NCBI RefSeq assembly: GCF_963666525.1
Contig: NZ_OY762905.1
Location: 3,637,501 to 3,701,500 of the forward strand
DNA: 64,000 bases
Source: an uncultured Cohaesibacter sp.
GTDB lineage: Bacteria; Pseudomonadota; Alphaproteobacteria; Rhizobiales; Cohaesibacteraceae
Direction: 5' to 3'
Translations under genes and position numbers: made by a program
In this document: one piece after another, positions 35,410-43,292 of the stretch
How positions within the stretch are numbered: position 1 is the first letter of the stretch
How the letters are laid out: each line of letters opens with the position of its first letter
Notes under the pieces: model-generated
Seen by the model: the letters and a program-made list of their open reading frames with translations, nothing else
Databases searched by the model: none
What the model was told of the DNA's origin: nothing

Positions 35410-36366
35410 AGGGTAAGCGTTTGGTGATACTCGTCATTTTGTGGTTTGTATTCGCCAGCCTCGTCGGCGCGCTTGGCTATCTCACGCTGAAGGCCTGCGG
35501 CATCCGCTTCTGGGGATACGGTGTCAGTTGGTGCTCGGCGGAGGAAATGCCGGACAATGGCCGTCTGGATGATCTGCAGCAGCAACTCCACACCCTCATG
35601 CAGTTGAACGGAGAGGAAGCGGCCCGTTGCGAACCGGAATTGCCTGAACCGCCCAAGGCACAACCTCCAGAAAACCTGTCGGAAGCACCACCAGTAACCG
35701 ACCCGGCAATGCCTGCGCCCGGAGGACAAGGGGTATATCGTTTTGGCGCTTGATCGTTCAGCAAGCATGGCGCTGCCTTCGGATATCGACAGCGGTCTTG
35801 TCACAAAGCTGGAACAGCGGATGGCTGCCGGAGGGATTCTGGGACGTGCAGCCTTGCTGGTCTATGACGGTCTCAAGAAGAAGCCGGGTCACAAGCGCCT
35901 TGATGATCTCAAGGAGTCGGTCGCCGAGGTCGCCGGGCAACTGGATCCGGAAACCGATATCGGGGTGGTCACCTTTTCCGGTTGTTCCGACGTGCTGGAC
36001 ATGGGCAACTATTCCCATGCAAGGCGGGACCGAATGGTTCAGAAGGTCAATCGTCTGAAAGCCGATCAGTCAATCGCAGCAGCCAAGGCACTGAGTCTGG
36101 CCGTTCAGAAAGTCAAGCGCAATGGCGGTGGCCGCGTCATTCTGGTCAGCGATGGCAAAGACACATGCGATGGTGATCCTTGTGCCGTTGCGCGACAGAA
36201 TGCTGACATCGAAATCGATGTTGTCTCTCTTGGCGGTGGAGATGCGCTTGCCTGTGTAGCCAACGCAACAGGTGGCAAATGGCTGGAGCCGAAGCTATTG
36301 GGTCAGAATCTTCAGGATGTGCTGGTCGATCTGGGCAACAAGGGGGCAAGGCAGGAGTGTCAGTAA
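35406..36366 (+). pseudogene. membrane-anchored VWA protein (copy 2), apparent frameshift
   Basis: Paralogue of the preceding gene. The start is the ATG at 35406 (overlaps its stop, GGGAG nine bases before). Residues 1-75 align gap-free with copy 1, including Cys31, Cys43 and Cys75 and LQQQLHTLMQ. The linker is short. The frame at 35406 stops at 35753, but one base out of register the VWA domain continues from PEDKGYIVLALDRSASM to 36366, with VTFSGC and GGRVILVSDGKDTCDGDPC. A one-base insertion (or two-base deletion) between about 35698 and 35725 explains this. Either a sequence error or a genuine loss of the linkage between TM and VWA. Confidence 0.78.
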
Positions 36367-36579
36367 GCCGTCGCAAGGGCTTGCGCCTCACCATTGATGG
36401 CCGGGCTGCACAGGTTACCCGAGCCTCAACCGCCTTCAGCCTTGCAAGCACCGTGCTGCTGTGCTTTTGATCGGGCTGTCCGGTTGCCTTTGCCCGTTTC
36501 AGGTCGACAAGGGGGCCGATAGTCTCTCTCCGTCAAGAGCATCTTGCGAGATGCTCTCTCCAGAACAAGGCCAATAGCA
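36367..36579. other. gap between the Srf-type locus and the transpeptidase fusion gene
   Basis: About 210 bases. No terminator hairpin was seen directly after the VWA gene, so read-through into the next gene is possible. AAGG precedes the next start. Confidence 0.4.
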
Positions 36580-38187
36580 ATGAAAGACAAAACCGTGAGC
36601 GATCTCTCCGCCCCATCGCATGGAGAGGACGGGGCCTTCCATCAGCCTGTGATCCGGGTGCGGGCGGGCGCGGATCCGGAAGCACCTCATCTTGCTACGT
36701 TGTCGATTGGCGATTGGCAGGTGCCTTGTGTGGTGGGCCGCAACGGTCTTGTCGCCCCGCAGTTGAAGCGAGAGGGCGACGGCTGCACTCCCATTGGCTG
36801 TTTCCCGTTGCGCTACGGCTTCTATGATCCGGCCGTATTTGGCGATGAACCCGGCGCATTTGCCTTTCCCTTCAAGGCAAAGCCGGCAAACTATAACTGG
36901 AGTGAAGAGGCTTCCGCGAGGCTTTACAACCGCTTCCTGCTGGATATGCGCAAAGACGCACCGTCACGCCTGGGAGAACGGCTGTTCGATCTCTTTGTGC
37001 CGCTTGGCTGGAATGATGCAACGCCAGCGATCGGTGGCGGCAGCGCCATCTTTCTGCATGCGGCGCGTGAGGATTTCTCCGGCACGGCTGGCTGCGTCGC
37101 GGTTGCCCATGATCATCTCCTCGAGCTGGCGCGCCGGCTTGAGTCGGGCATGGTCATCGATATCGCGCCGTTGGAAATGAATGGGGTCGAGGACTTGCTT
37201 GCTTGGCCCTTGCTGGCCGATGGACCGGATGTTGAAACGCTCGAGAGCGTGACGTTCCGTTCGCTCCGCCCCGGCCCGAAGCTGTTGATCACAGGTGCCG
37301 TGCATGGCAATGAATCTTGCGGCACCCGCGCGATCTCCCGAGCCATCTCCGCGTTCAAGTCGGGGCGTCTGCGCCTGACGCGCGGTTCTGTGACCTTCGT
37401 GCCGGTAATGAATCCGCTCGCATGGCGCAGAAACCAGCGCGAAGGTATGCGCAACCTCAACCGCAACCTCTCGGAAAAGACCGTGCCGGAGGATTTCGAG
37501 GACCGCCTCTGCAATGTCATCTGCCCGATTCTGCGTGACCATGATGTTCTCATCGACCTGCATTCCTTCACCTCTGAAGGGGAGCCGCTAGCGCTGTTCG
37601 GGCCGTCTGACAATGATGGCCTGCTGGAGCCCTTCGCCCATGCGGATGCCGAACTGGCCCTTGCCAGTGCCATGGGGCTGGGCCTGATGGTGCATGGCTG
37701 GATGGAGGCCTTTGACAAGGCCATCAAAGCGCGCAAAAAGGCGGTGGGAGCCGCTGCGGTTCGCGATATCATGCCGGCGAGCCTCGGGGTCGGAACCACC
37801 GAATACATGCGGTTTGCCGGCGGCTACGGCATCACCGTGGAATGTGGCAACCACAACGATCCTGCCTCCGCCGAGGTTGCCTGGCATTGCATTCTCAACG
37901 GCCTAGCCCATCTCGACATGATCAACTTTTCCCTGCCAGCCGACCGTCCCACGCCTCGTGTCTATGAAATGATGGATGCAATTCTGGCCGAGCATGTCGA
38001 TGACCGGCTGGTGGAGAAATTCATCACCGGTGCCGAAGTCAGGGAAGGGCAGGTGATCGGTCACCGTGCTTCGGGCGAGGAAATCCGGGCCCCCTATGAT
38101 GGCGCTCTGATCTTTTCGGACATTTCTGCCGAGCCCAACACGGAACTGACCTTCGTCTGCCGCAAGAGCCTGCGCTTCTCCGGGTGA
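36580..38187 (+). CDS. fusion of L,D-transpeptidase-like and aspartoacylase/M14-like zinc amidohydrolase domains
   Basis: 535 residues from the ATG at 36580. Residues about 40-200 resemble the YkuD/YafK family: LKREGDGCTPIGCFPLRYGFY, IFLHAAREDF and the Cys motif SGTAGCVAV (Cys172). Residues about 225-535 are an AstE/AspA-type domain with zinc ligands HGNESCG (His242, Glu245) and DLHSF (His328), plus GTTEYMRFAGGYGITVECG. No signal peptide is seen, which is unexpected for a peptidoglycan enzyme and argues for a cytoplasmic role, such as muropeptide or N-acyl amino acid processing. The fusion itself is the striking point. Confidence 0.78.
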   Translation: MKDKTVSDLSAPSHGEDGAFHQPVIRVRAGADPEAPHLATLSIGDWQVPCVVGRNGLVAPQLKREGDGCTPIGCFPLRYGFYDPAVFGDEPGAFAFPFKAKPANYNWSEEASARLYNRFLLDMRKDAPSRLGERLFDLFVPLGWNDATPAIGGGSAIFLHAAREDFSGTAGCVAVAHDHLLELARRLESGMVIDIAPLEMNGVEDLLAWPLLADGPDVETLESVTFRSLRPGPKLLITGAVHGNESCGTRAISRAISAFKSGRLRLTRGSVTFVPVMNPLAWRRNQREGMRNLNRNLSEKTVPEDFEDRLCNVICPILRDHDVLIDLHSFTSEGEPLALFGPSDNDGLLEPFAHADAELALASAMGLGLMVHGWMEAFDKAIKARKKAVGAAAVRDIMPASLGVGTTEYMRFAGGYGITVECGNHNDPASAEVAWHCILNGLAHLDMINFSLPADRPTPRVYEMMDAILAEHVDDRLVEKFITGAEVREGQVIGHRASGEEIRAPYDGALIFSDISAEPNTELTFVCRKSLRFSG

Positions 38188-38224
38188 TTTCGGCGTTGCG
38201 CCAGTGCTCTCGAGCCCAACAGAA

Positions 38225-38258
38225 AAGGCCCCGGCTCAATCAAGAGGCCGGGGCTTCC
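38225..38258. terminator. bidirectional terminator between convergent genes
   Basis: Stem AAGGCCCCGG / CCGGGGCTT with preceding AAAA and a loop of about 14 bases. It lies between the fusion gene (ends 38187) and gudD (ends 38310). Confidence 0.75.
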
Positions 38259-38309
38259 AAGGTCAGGAGAGGTCAGGGTCTTGTCGCCTTCTGCCTACCG
38301 CGCGAGGCT

Positions 38310-39659
38310 TTACCGTACGAGGCAGGGGCGTTTGTTGTCGAACTGCCAGTTGGGAATGAGGAATTGCATGCCGAGGGCATCATCGCGCGCGCCCAGCCCC
38401 TTCTTCTTGTAGAGTTCATGCGCTGCCATGATCTGATCAACATCCGGTTCGATGCCGAGGCCGGGGCGTTCCGGCACGGCAATCTCGCCGCCCTTGATGA
38501 GGAGCGGTTCCTTGGTCAGCCGCTGTCCGTCCTGCCAGATCCAGTGGGTATCAATCGGCGTAATGCGACCCGGAGCCGCTGCCGCGGCATGGGTGAACAT
38601 GGCCAGCGAAATGTCGAAATGGTTGTTGGAATGAGAGCCCCAGATCAGGCCCCAGTCACGGCACATCTGCGCCACCCGCACCGTGCCCTGCATGGTCCAG
38701 AAGTGCGGGTCGGCCAGCGGGATGTCGACCGATTGCAGCATCACCGAGTGGCCCATCTGCCGCCAGTCCGTGGCGACCATGTTGGTGGCGGTCTGAAGGC
38801 CGGTGGCCCGGCGGAATTCGGACATGATCTCACGGCCTGAATAGCCGTCTTCGGCACCGCACGGATCTTCCGCATAGGCCAGAATGTGACCCTGACCCTT
38901 GCAAAGGGCAATGGCTTCGGAAAGGGACCATGCGCCGTTCGGGTCAAGCGAGATCCGGCCTTCCGGGAACCTCGCTTTGAGAGCGGCGGCTGCGAGCATT
39001 TCCTCTTCACCGGCAAAGACGCCGCCCTTGAGCTTGAAATCCTCAAAGCCATAGCGCTCATAGGCCGCTTCGGCCAGACGTACCACGGCGTCCGGTGTCA
39101 TCGCTTCCTCGTTGCGCAGGCGCAGCCAGTCGTCGGCGGCATCAAGCTCGGAGCGATAGGGCAGGTTGGTCTTGTTGCGGTCGGCGACATAGAAGAGATA
39201 GCCCAGCATGCGCACCTTGTCGCGCTGCTGGCCCTCGCCAAGCAGGGCCGCAACCGGCAGATCCAGGAACTGTCCCATCAGGTCGAGCAAGGCGGCCTCC
39301 ACTGCCGTGACCGCATGGATGGCGATCCGGAGATCGAAGGTCTGGGTGCCGCGTCCACCCTTGTCCCGGTTGGCGAAGGTTTCGTTCATGGCGGAGAGTA
39401 TGCCGTTCAGGCGGGCAATCGGCTGGCCTACGACCAGCGGGATGGCATCGACCAGCGTCTGGCGGATCTTTTCCCCGCCGGGCACTTCGCCCACCCCGAT
39501 GCGTCCGGTTTCATCTTCAAGCAAAACCACATTGCGTGTGAAATAGGGCGCATGCGCTCCACTCAGGTTCAGCAACATGCTGTCCTGCCCGGCAACCGGG
39601 ACAACACGCATGGACGTAACCTTCGGGGAACCCGTCCCGAATGCTTCTGGCGCTACCAT
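38310..39659 (-). CDS. gudD: glucarate dehydratase
   Basis: 449 residues, the usual GudD length (enolase superfamily, mandelate racemase subgroup). The start at 39659 has GGAGG nine bases upstream. Motifs: [29 protein letters not shown] (KxK catalytic base), [31 protein letters not shown] and [10 protein letters not shown], then [18 protein letters not shown], which carries the catalytic His. It converts D-glucarate (and L-idarate) to 5-dehydro-4-deoxy-D-glucarate. It is divergent from the tctCBA-garD operon and presumably co-regulated with it. Confidence 0.93.
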   Translation of the reverse strand: MVAPEAFGTGSPKVTSMRVVPVAGQDSMLLNLSGAHAPYFTRNVVLLEDETGRIGVGEVPGGEKIRQTLVDAIPLVVGQPIARLNGILSAMNETFANRDKGGRGTQTFDLRIAIHAVTAVEAALLDLMGQFLDLPVAALLGEGQQRDKVRMLGYLFYVADRNKTNLPYRSELDAADDWLRLRNEEAMTPDAVVRLAEAAYERYGFEDFKLKGGVFAGEEEMLAAAALKARFPEGRISLDPNGAWSLSEAIALCKGQGHILAYAEDPCGAEDGYSGREIMSEFRRATGLQTATNMVATDWRQMGHSVMLQSVDIPLADPHFWTMQGTVRVAQMCRDWGLIWGSHSNNHFDISLAMFTHAAAAAPGRITPIDTHWIWQDGQRLTKEPLLIKGGEIAVPERPGLGIEPDVDQIMAAHELYKKKGLGARDDALGMQFLIPNWQFDNKRPCLVR

Positions 39660-39742
39660 CTTGAATTTCCTCCGAATTGTCGTCTCCTCTCGCGGCTCCT
39701 CGTTCCGACTGGGGACGTGTGTGCTATTTCGACAAACAAACA

Positions 39743-39758
39743 ATGAAAGCGCAACCAT
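39743..39758. promoter_or_regulatory. candidate second LacI-type operator (gudD side)
   Basis: ATGAAAGCGCAACCAT is an imperfect palindrome centred on GC, sharing the ATGA-AGCG half with the site at 39898. It lies about 85 bases before gudD. Weak. Confidence 0.3.
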
Positions 39759-39864
39759 TATTTTGAAGAGCGCGCTGTTTTGTGGATAGAAAGCGGAATA
39801 TTAGACTAAATTCCTAGTGTTTTGGCCATTTTATTGAAAGGAGTCGATCCGTTCAATAGGGTGC

Positions 39865-39894
39865 TTGACAGGAAGAGGAATGAGAACTTACTAT
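39865..39894 (+). promoter_or_regulatory. probable sigma70-type promoter of tctCBA-garD
   Basis: TTGACA at 39865-39870, 18-base spacer, TACTAT at 39889-39894. The start site would fall near 39901, inside the operator-like palindrome. Confidence 0.55.
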
Positions 39895-39897
39895 AAA

Positions 39898-39913
39898 ATG
39901 ACAGCGTTTTCAT
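39898..39913. promoter_or_regulatory. candidate operator of the LacI-type regulator
   Basis: ATGACAGCGTTTTCAT is a 16-base palindrome centred on CG with 12 of 16 symmetric positions, the usual shape of LacI/GalR operators. It overlaps the predicted transcription start of tctC. The LacI-type regulator is encoded at the end of the same operon. Confidence 0.5.
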
Positions 39914-40141
39914 TTGGAGGAAACTTGATTGCGCTGCGTGCTTCGAAACTCCGGTAGCGCCAGAGCCAATACCATGTGCCTGGCTGGTCGGGTCTCGGTT
40001 GGCAATCAAAGGAGGAAGGGCGGACGCCATGCGCCGTCGTGATCAGAGCGCCTCAATCGTGCCGATGGGTCGGCAGCAGGATGTTGCCCTGAGCCGTGTC
40101 TCGGAAACATTCGTGGGGGCGTTCCATTAGGGAGAGAAAAA

Positions 40142-41185
40142 ATGAAGTTTCTGAAAAGCGGGTTTGCGGTCGCAGTGGCTGCGTTCATGGGCATTGCCGC
40201 ATCGCAGGCTGTTGCTGCCGATGCCAAGTTCGCCGACAATCTGCGCGTCGTTATCGGCTCCAAGTCGACCGGCGGTGACACCTATCAAAACTCGGCCATC
40301 GTAGCACAGGCTCTGGGCGAGAAACTCGGCATCAACGTCAAGGTTGACGCTGTTGGCTCCAGCGCCGCGTTCAAGGCCTTGGCGCGCATCTCCAACGGCA
40401 GCACGATCATGATCTTCCATGATCAGTCCTATCTTGGCTATCTCTATGGCGTTAAGGGCTACTTCAACATCTTTGACGACTTCGTAGTCGGTCCGACCGT
40501 CGCCATCAACCCGGGCAATGCCTATCTGGTTCCAAAGAGCTCTCCATACCAGACCATCGAAGACATCATTCAGGCTTGCGCCAAGGATACCAAGATCCGC
40601 GTAGCCATCCAGCCGGGCGGTGTTTCCGAAATCGGCTATTCGGCTCTGAAAAACGCCATCAAGCTGCGCTATCCGGGCAAGGAAGCTAATCTGGTCGCCG
40701 TCAACACCGGTTCACAGGCTGACAAGAACCAGCTGCTGTTCGATGGTCAGGCCGACCTCATCAACGGCTCGGTACAGGCTAACGAACAATACACCCAGCT
40801 GCCGGCTGAAGACCAGAAAGCCATGCGCTTTGTCTGGCTGACGGCGCGCGAAGAAACCATCAAGCAGACCAATCCGGAAGGCTTCGGCGCCACCACACAG
40901 GCCCATCTGCTCGACTTCGTTTCTCCGAAAGCTTCGGTTACCCAGGATGGCAAGAAGGACTTCACCTTCGATAAGGAATTCTTCTTCCTCTACAACAAGA
41001 ACATGGACCCGGCTCTGATCGAGACTCTGGACAAGGCTCTTGGTGAAATCTATGCGGAAGGCAAGATCCAGGAAACCCAGAAGAAATCCTTCTTCATTCC
41101 AAACTTCAAGCCATCTGCGGAAGCTGCTGCCTATCTCAAGGACAAGATGGATCAGTACGACGTGATCATCAAGAGCATCCACTAA
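40142..41185 (+). CDS. tctC: tripartite tricarboxylate transporter substrate-binding protein (Bug family)
   Basis: 347 residues. A signal peptide (MKFLKSGFAVAVAAFMGIAA...AVAAD) precedes a periplasmic binding domain: LRVVIGSKSTGGDTYQNSAIVAQALGEKLG, VAIQPGGVSEIGYSAL and AVNTGSQADKNQLLFDGQADLINGSV. It lacks the usual PGGxxD pocket of many Bug proteins, having SKSTGGDTYQ in that position, so the ligand may differ from citrate. Neighbouring gudD/garD indicate glucarate or galactarate. It is the first gene of the operon and probably the most highly expressed, given the hairpin that follows. Confidence 0.88.
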   Translation: MKFLKSGFAVAVAAFMGIAASQAVAADAKFADNLRVVIGSKSTGGDTYQNSAIVAQALGEKLGINVKVDAVGSSAAFKALARISNGSTIMIFHDQSYLGYLYGVKGYFNIFDDFVVGPTVAINPGNAYLVPKSSPYQTIEDIIQACAKDTKIRVAIQPGGVSEIGYSALKNAIKLRYPGKEANLVAVNTGSQADKNQLLFDGQADLINGSVQANEQYTQLPAEDQKAMRFVWLTAREETIKQTNPEGFGATTQAHLLDFVSPKASVTQDGKKDFTFDKEFFFLYNKNMDPALIETLDKALGEIYAEGKIQETQKKSFFIPNFKPSAEAAAYLKDKMDQYDVIIKSIH

Positions 41186-41199
41186 TCTTCGGAATCCTT

Positions 41200-41239
41200 C
41201 CGGACCCGGCAGGCTTTCCTTATGGGATGCCGGGTCCGG
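41200..41239 (+). promoter_or_regulatory. strong intercistronic hairpin between tctC and tctB
   Basis: A perfect 12-base inverted repeat, CCGGACCCGGCA / TGCCGGGTCCGG, with a 16-base loop, no T tract. It starts 15 bases after the tctC stop. It is well suited to protect the 3' end of the tctC message or partially attenuate transcription into tctBA. Confidence 0.7.
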
Positions 41240-41266
41240 CTCTCCGCACTCTATCCGTATCCTGAG

Positions 41267-41289
41267 GCCGGGCGGCAGGCCTGCCCGGC
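41267..41289 (+). repeat. second intercistronic hairpin
   Basis: GCCGGGC / GCCCGGC arms with a 9-base loop, just before the tctB ribosome binding site. Together with the previous hairpin it could tune the ratio of binding protein to membrane subunits. Confidence 0.5.
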
Positions 41290-41316
41290 TTTCGGGGTCA
41301 CTCCGGAGAAACGCAA

Positions 41317-41757
41317 ATGGCAGATGGCAATTCACTCTTCAAGGTATCGATCGACTTCAGTCAGTCGCACCTGTTCTTCCCGCACATCATTCACTGGATC
41401 CTGCTGATCCTTGCTGTCCTGATCGCTCTCACCAGTGGTCCGAAACTTCTGCGCCAGATGCGCGAGAAGAAAAAGGAAGACAAGCAGGCCGGACCGCCGA
41501 CGGACTGGGTGCGCCTGCTTGGAACGCTGGTGCTCACGATCATCTATTTTTCTCTGATGGAAACGGTCGGCGACCTCTTCCCCAACGAGGGGTTCGGCTT
41601 CCTGTTCACATCCATCCCCTTCATGTTCCTGCTCTCCGTTCTGTTCGTGCATCAGCCGGGGCGGCGGGAGTTTGTTACCATCACGCTGAGTTCGATCATC
41701 TCGCCCGCCGTCGCCTGGTATGTCCTGGCGCAGATGTTCAACATCACGCTGCCCTGA
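41317..41757 (+). CDS. tctB: tripartite tricarboxylate transporter small membrane subunit
   Basis: 146 residues with GGAGAAACGCAA before the start. Four hydrophobic segments fit TctB: IIHWILLILAVLIALTSG, WVRLLGTLVLTIIYFSLM, GFLFTSIPFMFLLSVLFV and LSSIISPAVAWYVLAQMF. TctB subunits are poorly conserved, and position between TctC and TctA supports the call. Part of the tctCBA-garD operon. Confidence 0.85.
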   Translation: MADGNSLFKVSIDFSQSHLFFPHIIHWILLILAVLIALTSGPKLLRQMREKKKEDKQAGPPTDWVRLLGTLVLTIIYFSLMETVGDLFPNEGFGFLFTSIPFMFLLSVLFVHQPGRREFVTITLSSIISPAVAWYVLAQMFNITLP

Positions 41758-41779
41758 CCCGGAAACAATAGGCTGACTC

Positions 41780-43285
41780 ATGGAATTCATAAGCTATCTC
41801 ACGCCCATGTTTTTTGCGCTGGTCGGGTTCGGCGTTGTGGTGGGCATCATTTTCGGCGCCATTCCCGGCATGACCGCAACCATGGCCGTTGCCGTCTGTC
41901 TGCCCATGACCTACGGGCTAGACCTGACCAATGGCCTTGCCCTGCTGCTCGGGCTGTATGTTGGCGGTATCTCCGGCGGGCTGGTTCCGGCCATCCTGCT
42001 CAACATTCCCGGCACGCCGTCATCGATTACCACCACGTTTGATGGCTATCCGATGACCCAGAAGGGCGAAGGCGAACGGGCCCTCAAGACCGGCATCGCA
42101 TCATCGCTGTTCGGCGGGCTGTTCAGCGCCATCGTCCTGTTCTTCTTTGCTCCGAGCCTTGCGGATGTCGCAATCAAATTCTCCTATGTCGAGAAGTTCC
42201 TGATCATCCTGTTTGCGCTCACGGTGATTGCCTCGCTGTCGCGCAATCTGCTGCTGGGCATCTTCAGCGGCGTGCTTGGCGTCTGGTTCAGTCTTATCGG
42301 GTCCTATGACATTTCCTCTGGCGGCAACGGTGAATATCGCCTGATGACCGAGGCTATGGTGCCGTATCTGGAAAGCGGCTTCTCGCTGCTGCCGGTGCTC
42401 ATCGGCCTGTTTGGTCTGGGGACCATTCTTCAGGAAGCCCAGAAAGGCATCAAGGAGGAAGTCGGCAAGGGGAAGAAGCTCGAGCTCAACGGTGGCACCT
42501 CCTTCAGCCTGTCGGTCTTCAAGGGCCAGATTGTCAACCTGATCCGCTCCAGCAGTCTGGGCACCTTCGTTGGCATGTTGCCCGGCGTCGGTGGCAGCGC
42601 CGCCTCGGTTCTGGCCTACACCCAGCAGAAGAACTTCTCCAAGCATCCAGAGAAGCTGGGCAAGGGCGCTCCCGAGGGCGTCATTGCATCGGAATCCTCC
42701 AACAACGGCCTGACAGGCGGGGCGCTGATCCCGTTGCTCTCGCTCGGAATCCCCGGAGACTCGACAACCGCCGTTCTCATCGGTGCCTTCACCCTTCAGG
42801 GCATCCAGCTTGGGCCGCTGTTCATCGGCAACAATCTCGACACCTGGAACACAATGATGGTGGCACTGGTGTTTGCCAACCTTGTGATGTTCGTCGTGAT
42901 GTTCTTTGCCATCCGCACGATCGTCAAGGTCATCACCATCCCGAAATATCTGCTCTATCCCGGTATCATCATGATGTGCGTGGTCGGGGCCTATGCGATC
43001 AACTTCGGCATCATGTTCGATGTCTGGACCCTGCTGTTCTTCGGCCTGTTCGGGTTTCTTGGCCAGAAGGTCGGGCTTGAGGTGGCGCCCTTCATCATCG
43101 GCTTCATTCTGGGCAAACAGGCAGAGGTCTATTTCGTCAAGAGCCTTGAGTCCTTTGGCACCCTGACGATCTTCTTCACCAAGAGCCCGATTGCCATGGT
43201 GCTTTGGGTCCTGATCCTGATCTCCGTGGTCTTCTCGATCTACGGCATGATCAAGCAGAAGAAAAACAACAACAAAGAAGCGTGA
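41780..43285 (+). CDS. tctA: tripartite tricarboxylate transporter large permease
   Basis: 501 residues with about 12 TM segments. Family signatures: [80 protein letters not shown] and [34 protein letters not shown]. These glycine/proline-rich repeats line the substrate path. It uses ion gradients to take up the TctC-delivered ligand, here probably glucarate or galactarate. 7 bases separate it from garD. Confidence 0.93.
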   Translation: MEFISYLTPMFFALVGFGVVVGIIFGAIPGMTATMAVAVCLPMTYGLDLTNGLALLLGLYVGGISGGLVPAILLNIPGTPSSITTTFDGYPMTQKGEGERALKTGIASSLFGGLFSAIVLFFFAPSLADVAIKFSYVEKFLIILFALTVIASLSRNLLLGIFSGVLGVWFSLIGSYDISSGGNGEYRLMTEAMVPYLESGFSLLPVLIGLFGLGTILQEAQKGIKEEVGKGKKLELNGGTSFSLSVFKGQIVNLIRSSSLGTFVGMLPGVGGSAASVLAYTQQKNFSKHPEKLGKGAPEGVIASESSNNGLTGGALIPLLSLGIPGDSTTAVLIGAFTLQGIQLGPLFIGNNLDTWNTMMVALVFANLVMFVVMFFAIRTIVKVITIPKYLLYPGIIMMCVVGAYAINFGIMFDVWTLLFFGLFGFLGQKVGLEVAPFIIGFILGKQAEVYFVKSLESFGTLTIFFTKSPIAMVLWVLILISVVFSIYGMIKQKKNNNKEA

Positions 43286-43292
43286 GGCATCC

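Larger units (their letters stand above)
39660..40141. promoter_or_regulatory. divergent control region gudD / tctCBA
   Basis: This 482-base region holds the tctC promoter and candidate LacI-type operators listed separately. No gene is supported. AGGGAGAGAAAAA at its right end is the tctC ribosome binding site. Confidence 0.6.

Noticed and set aside
35698-35757. Programmed ribosomal frameshift in the second VWA gene
   Set aside because: No slippery heptamer or obvious downstream structure; a plain indel is simpler.
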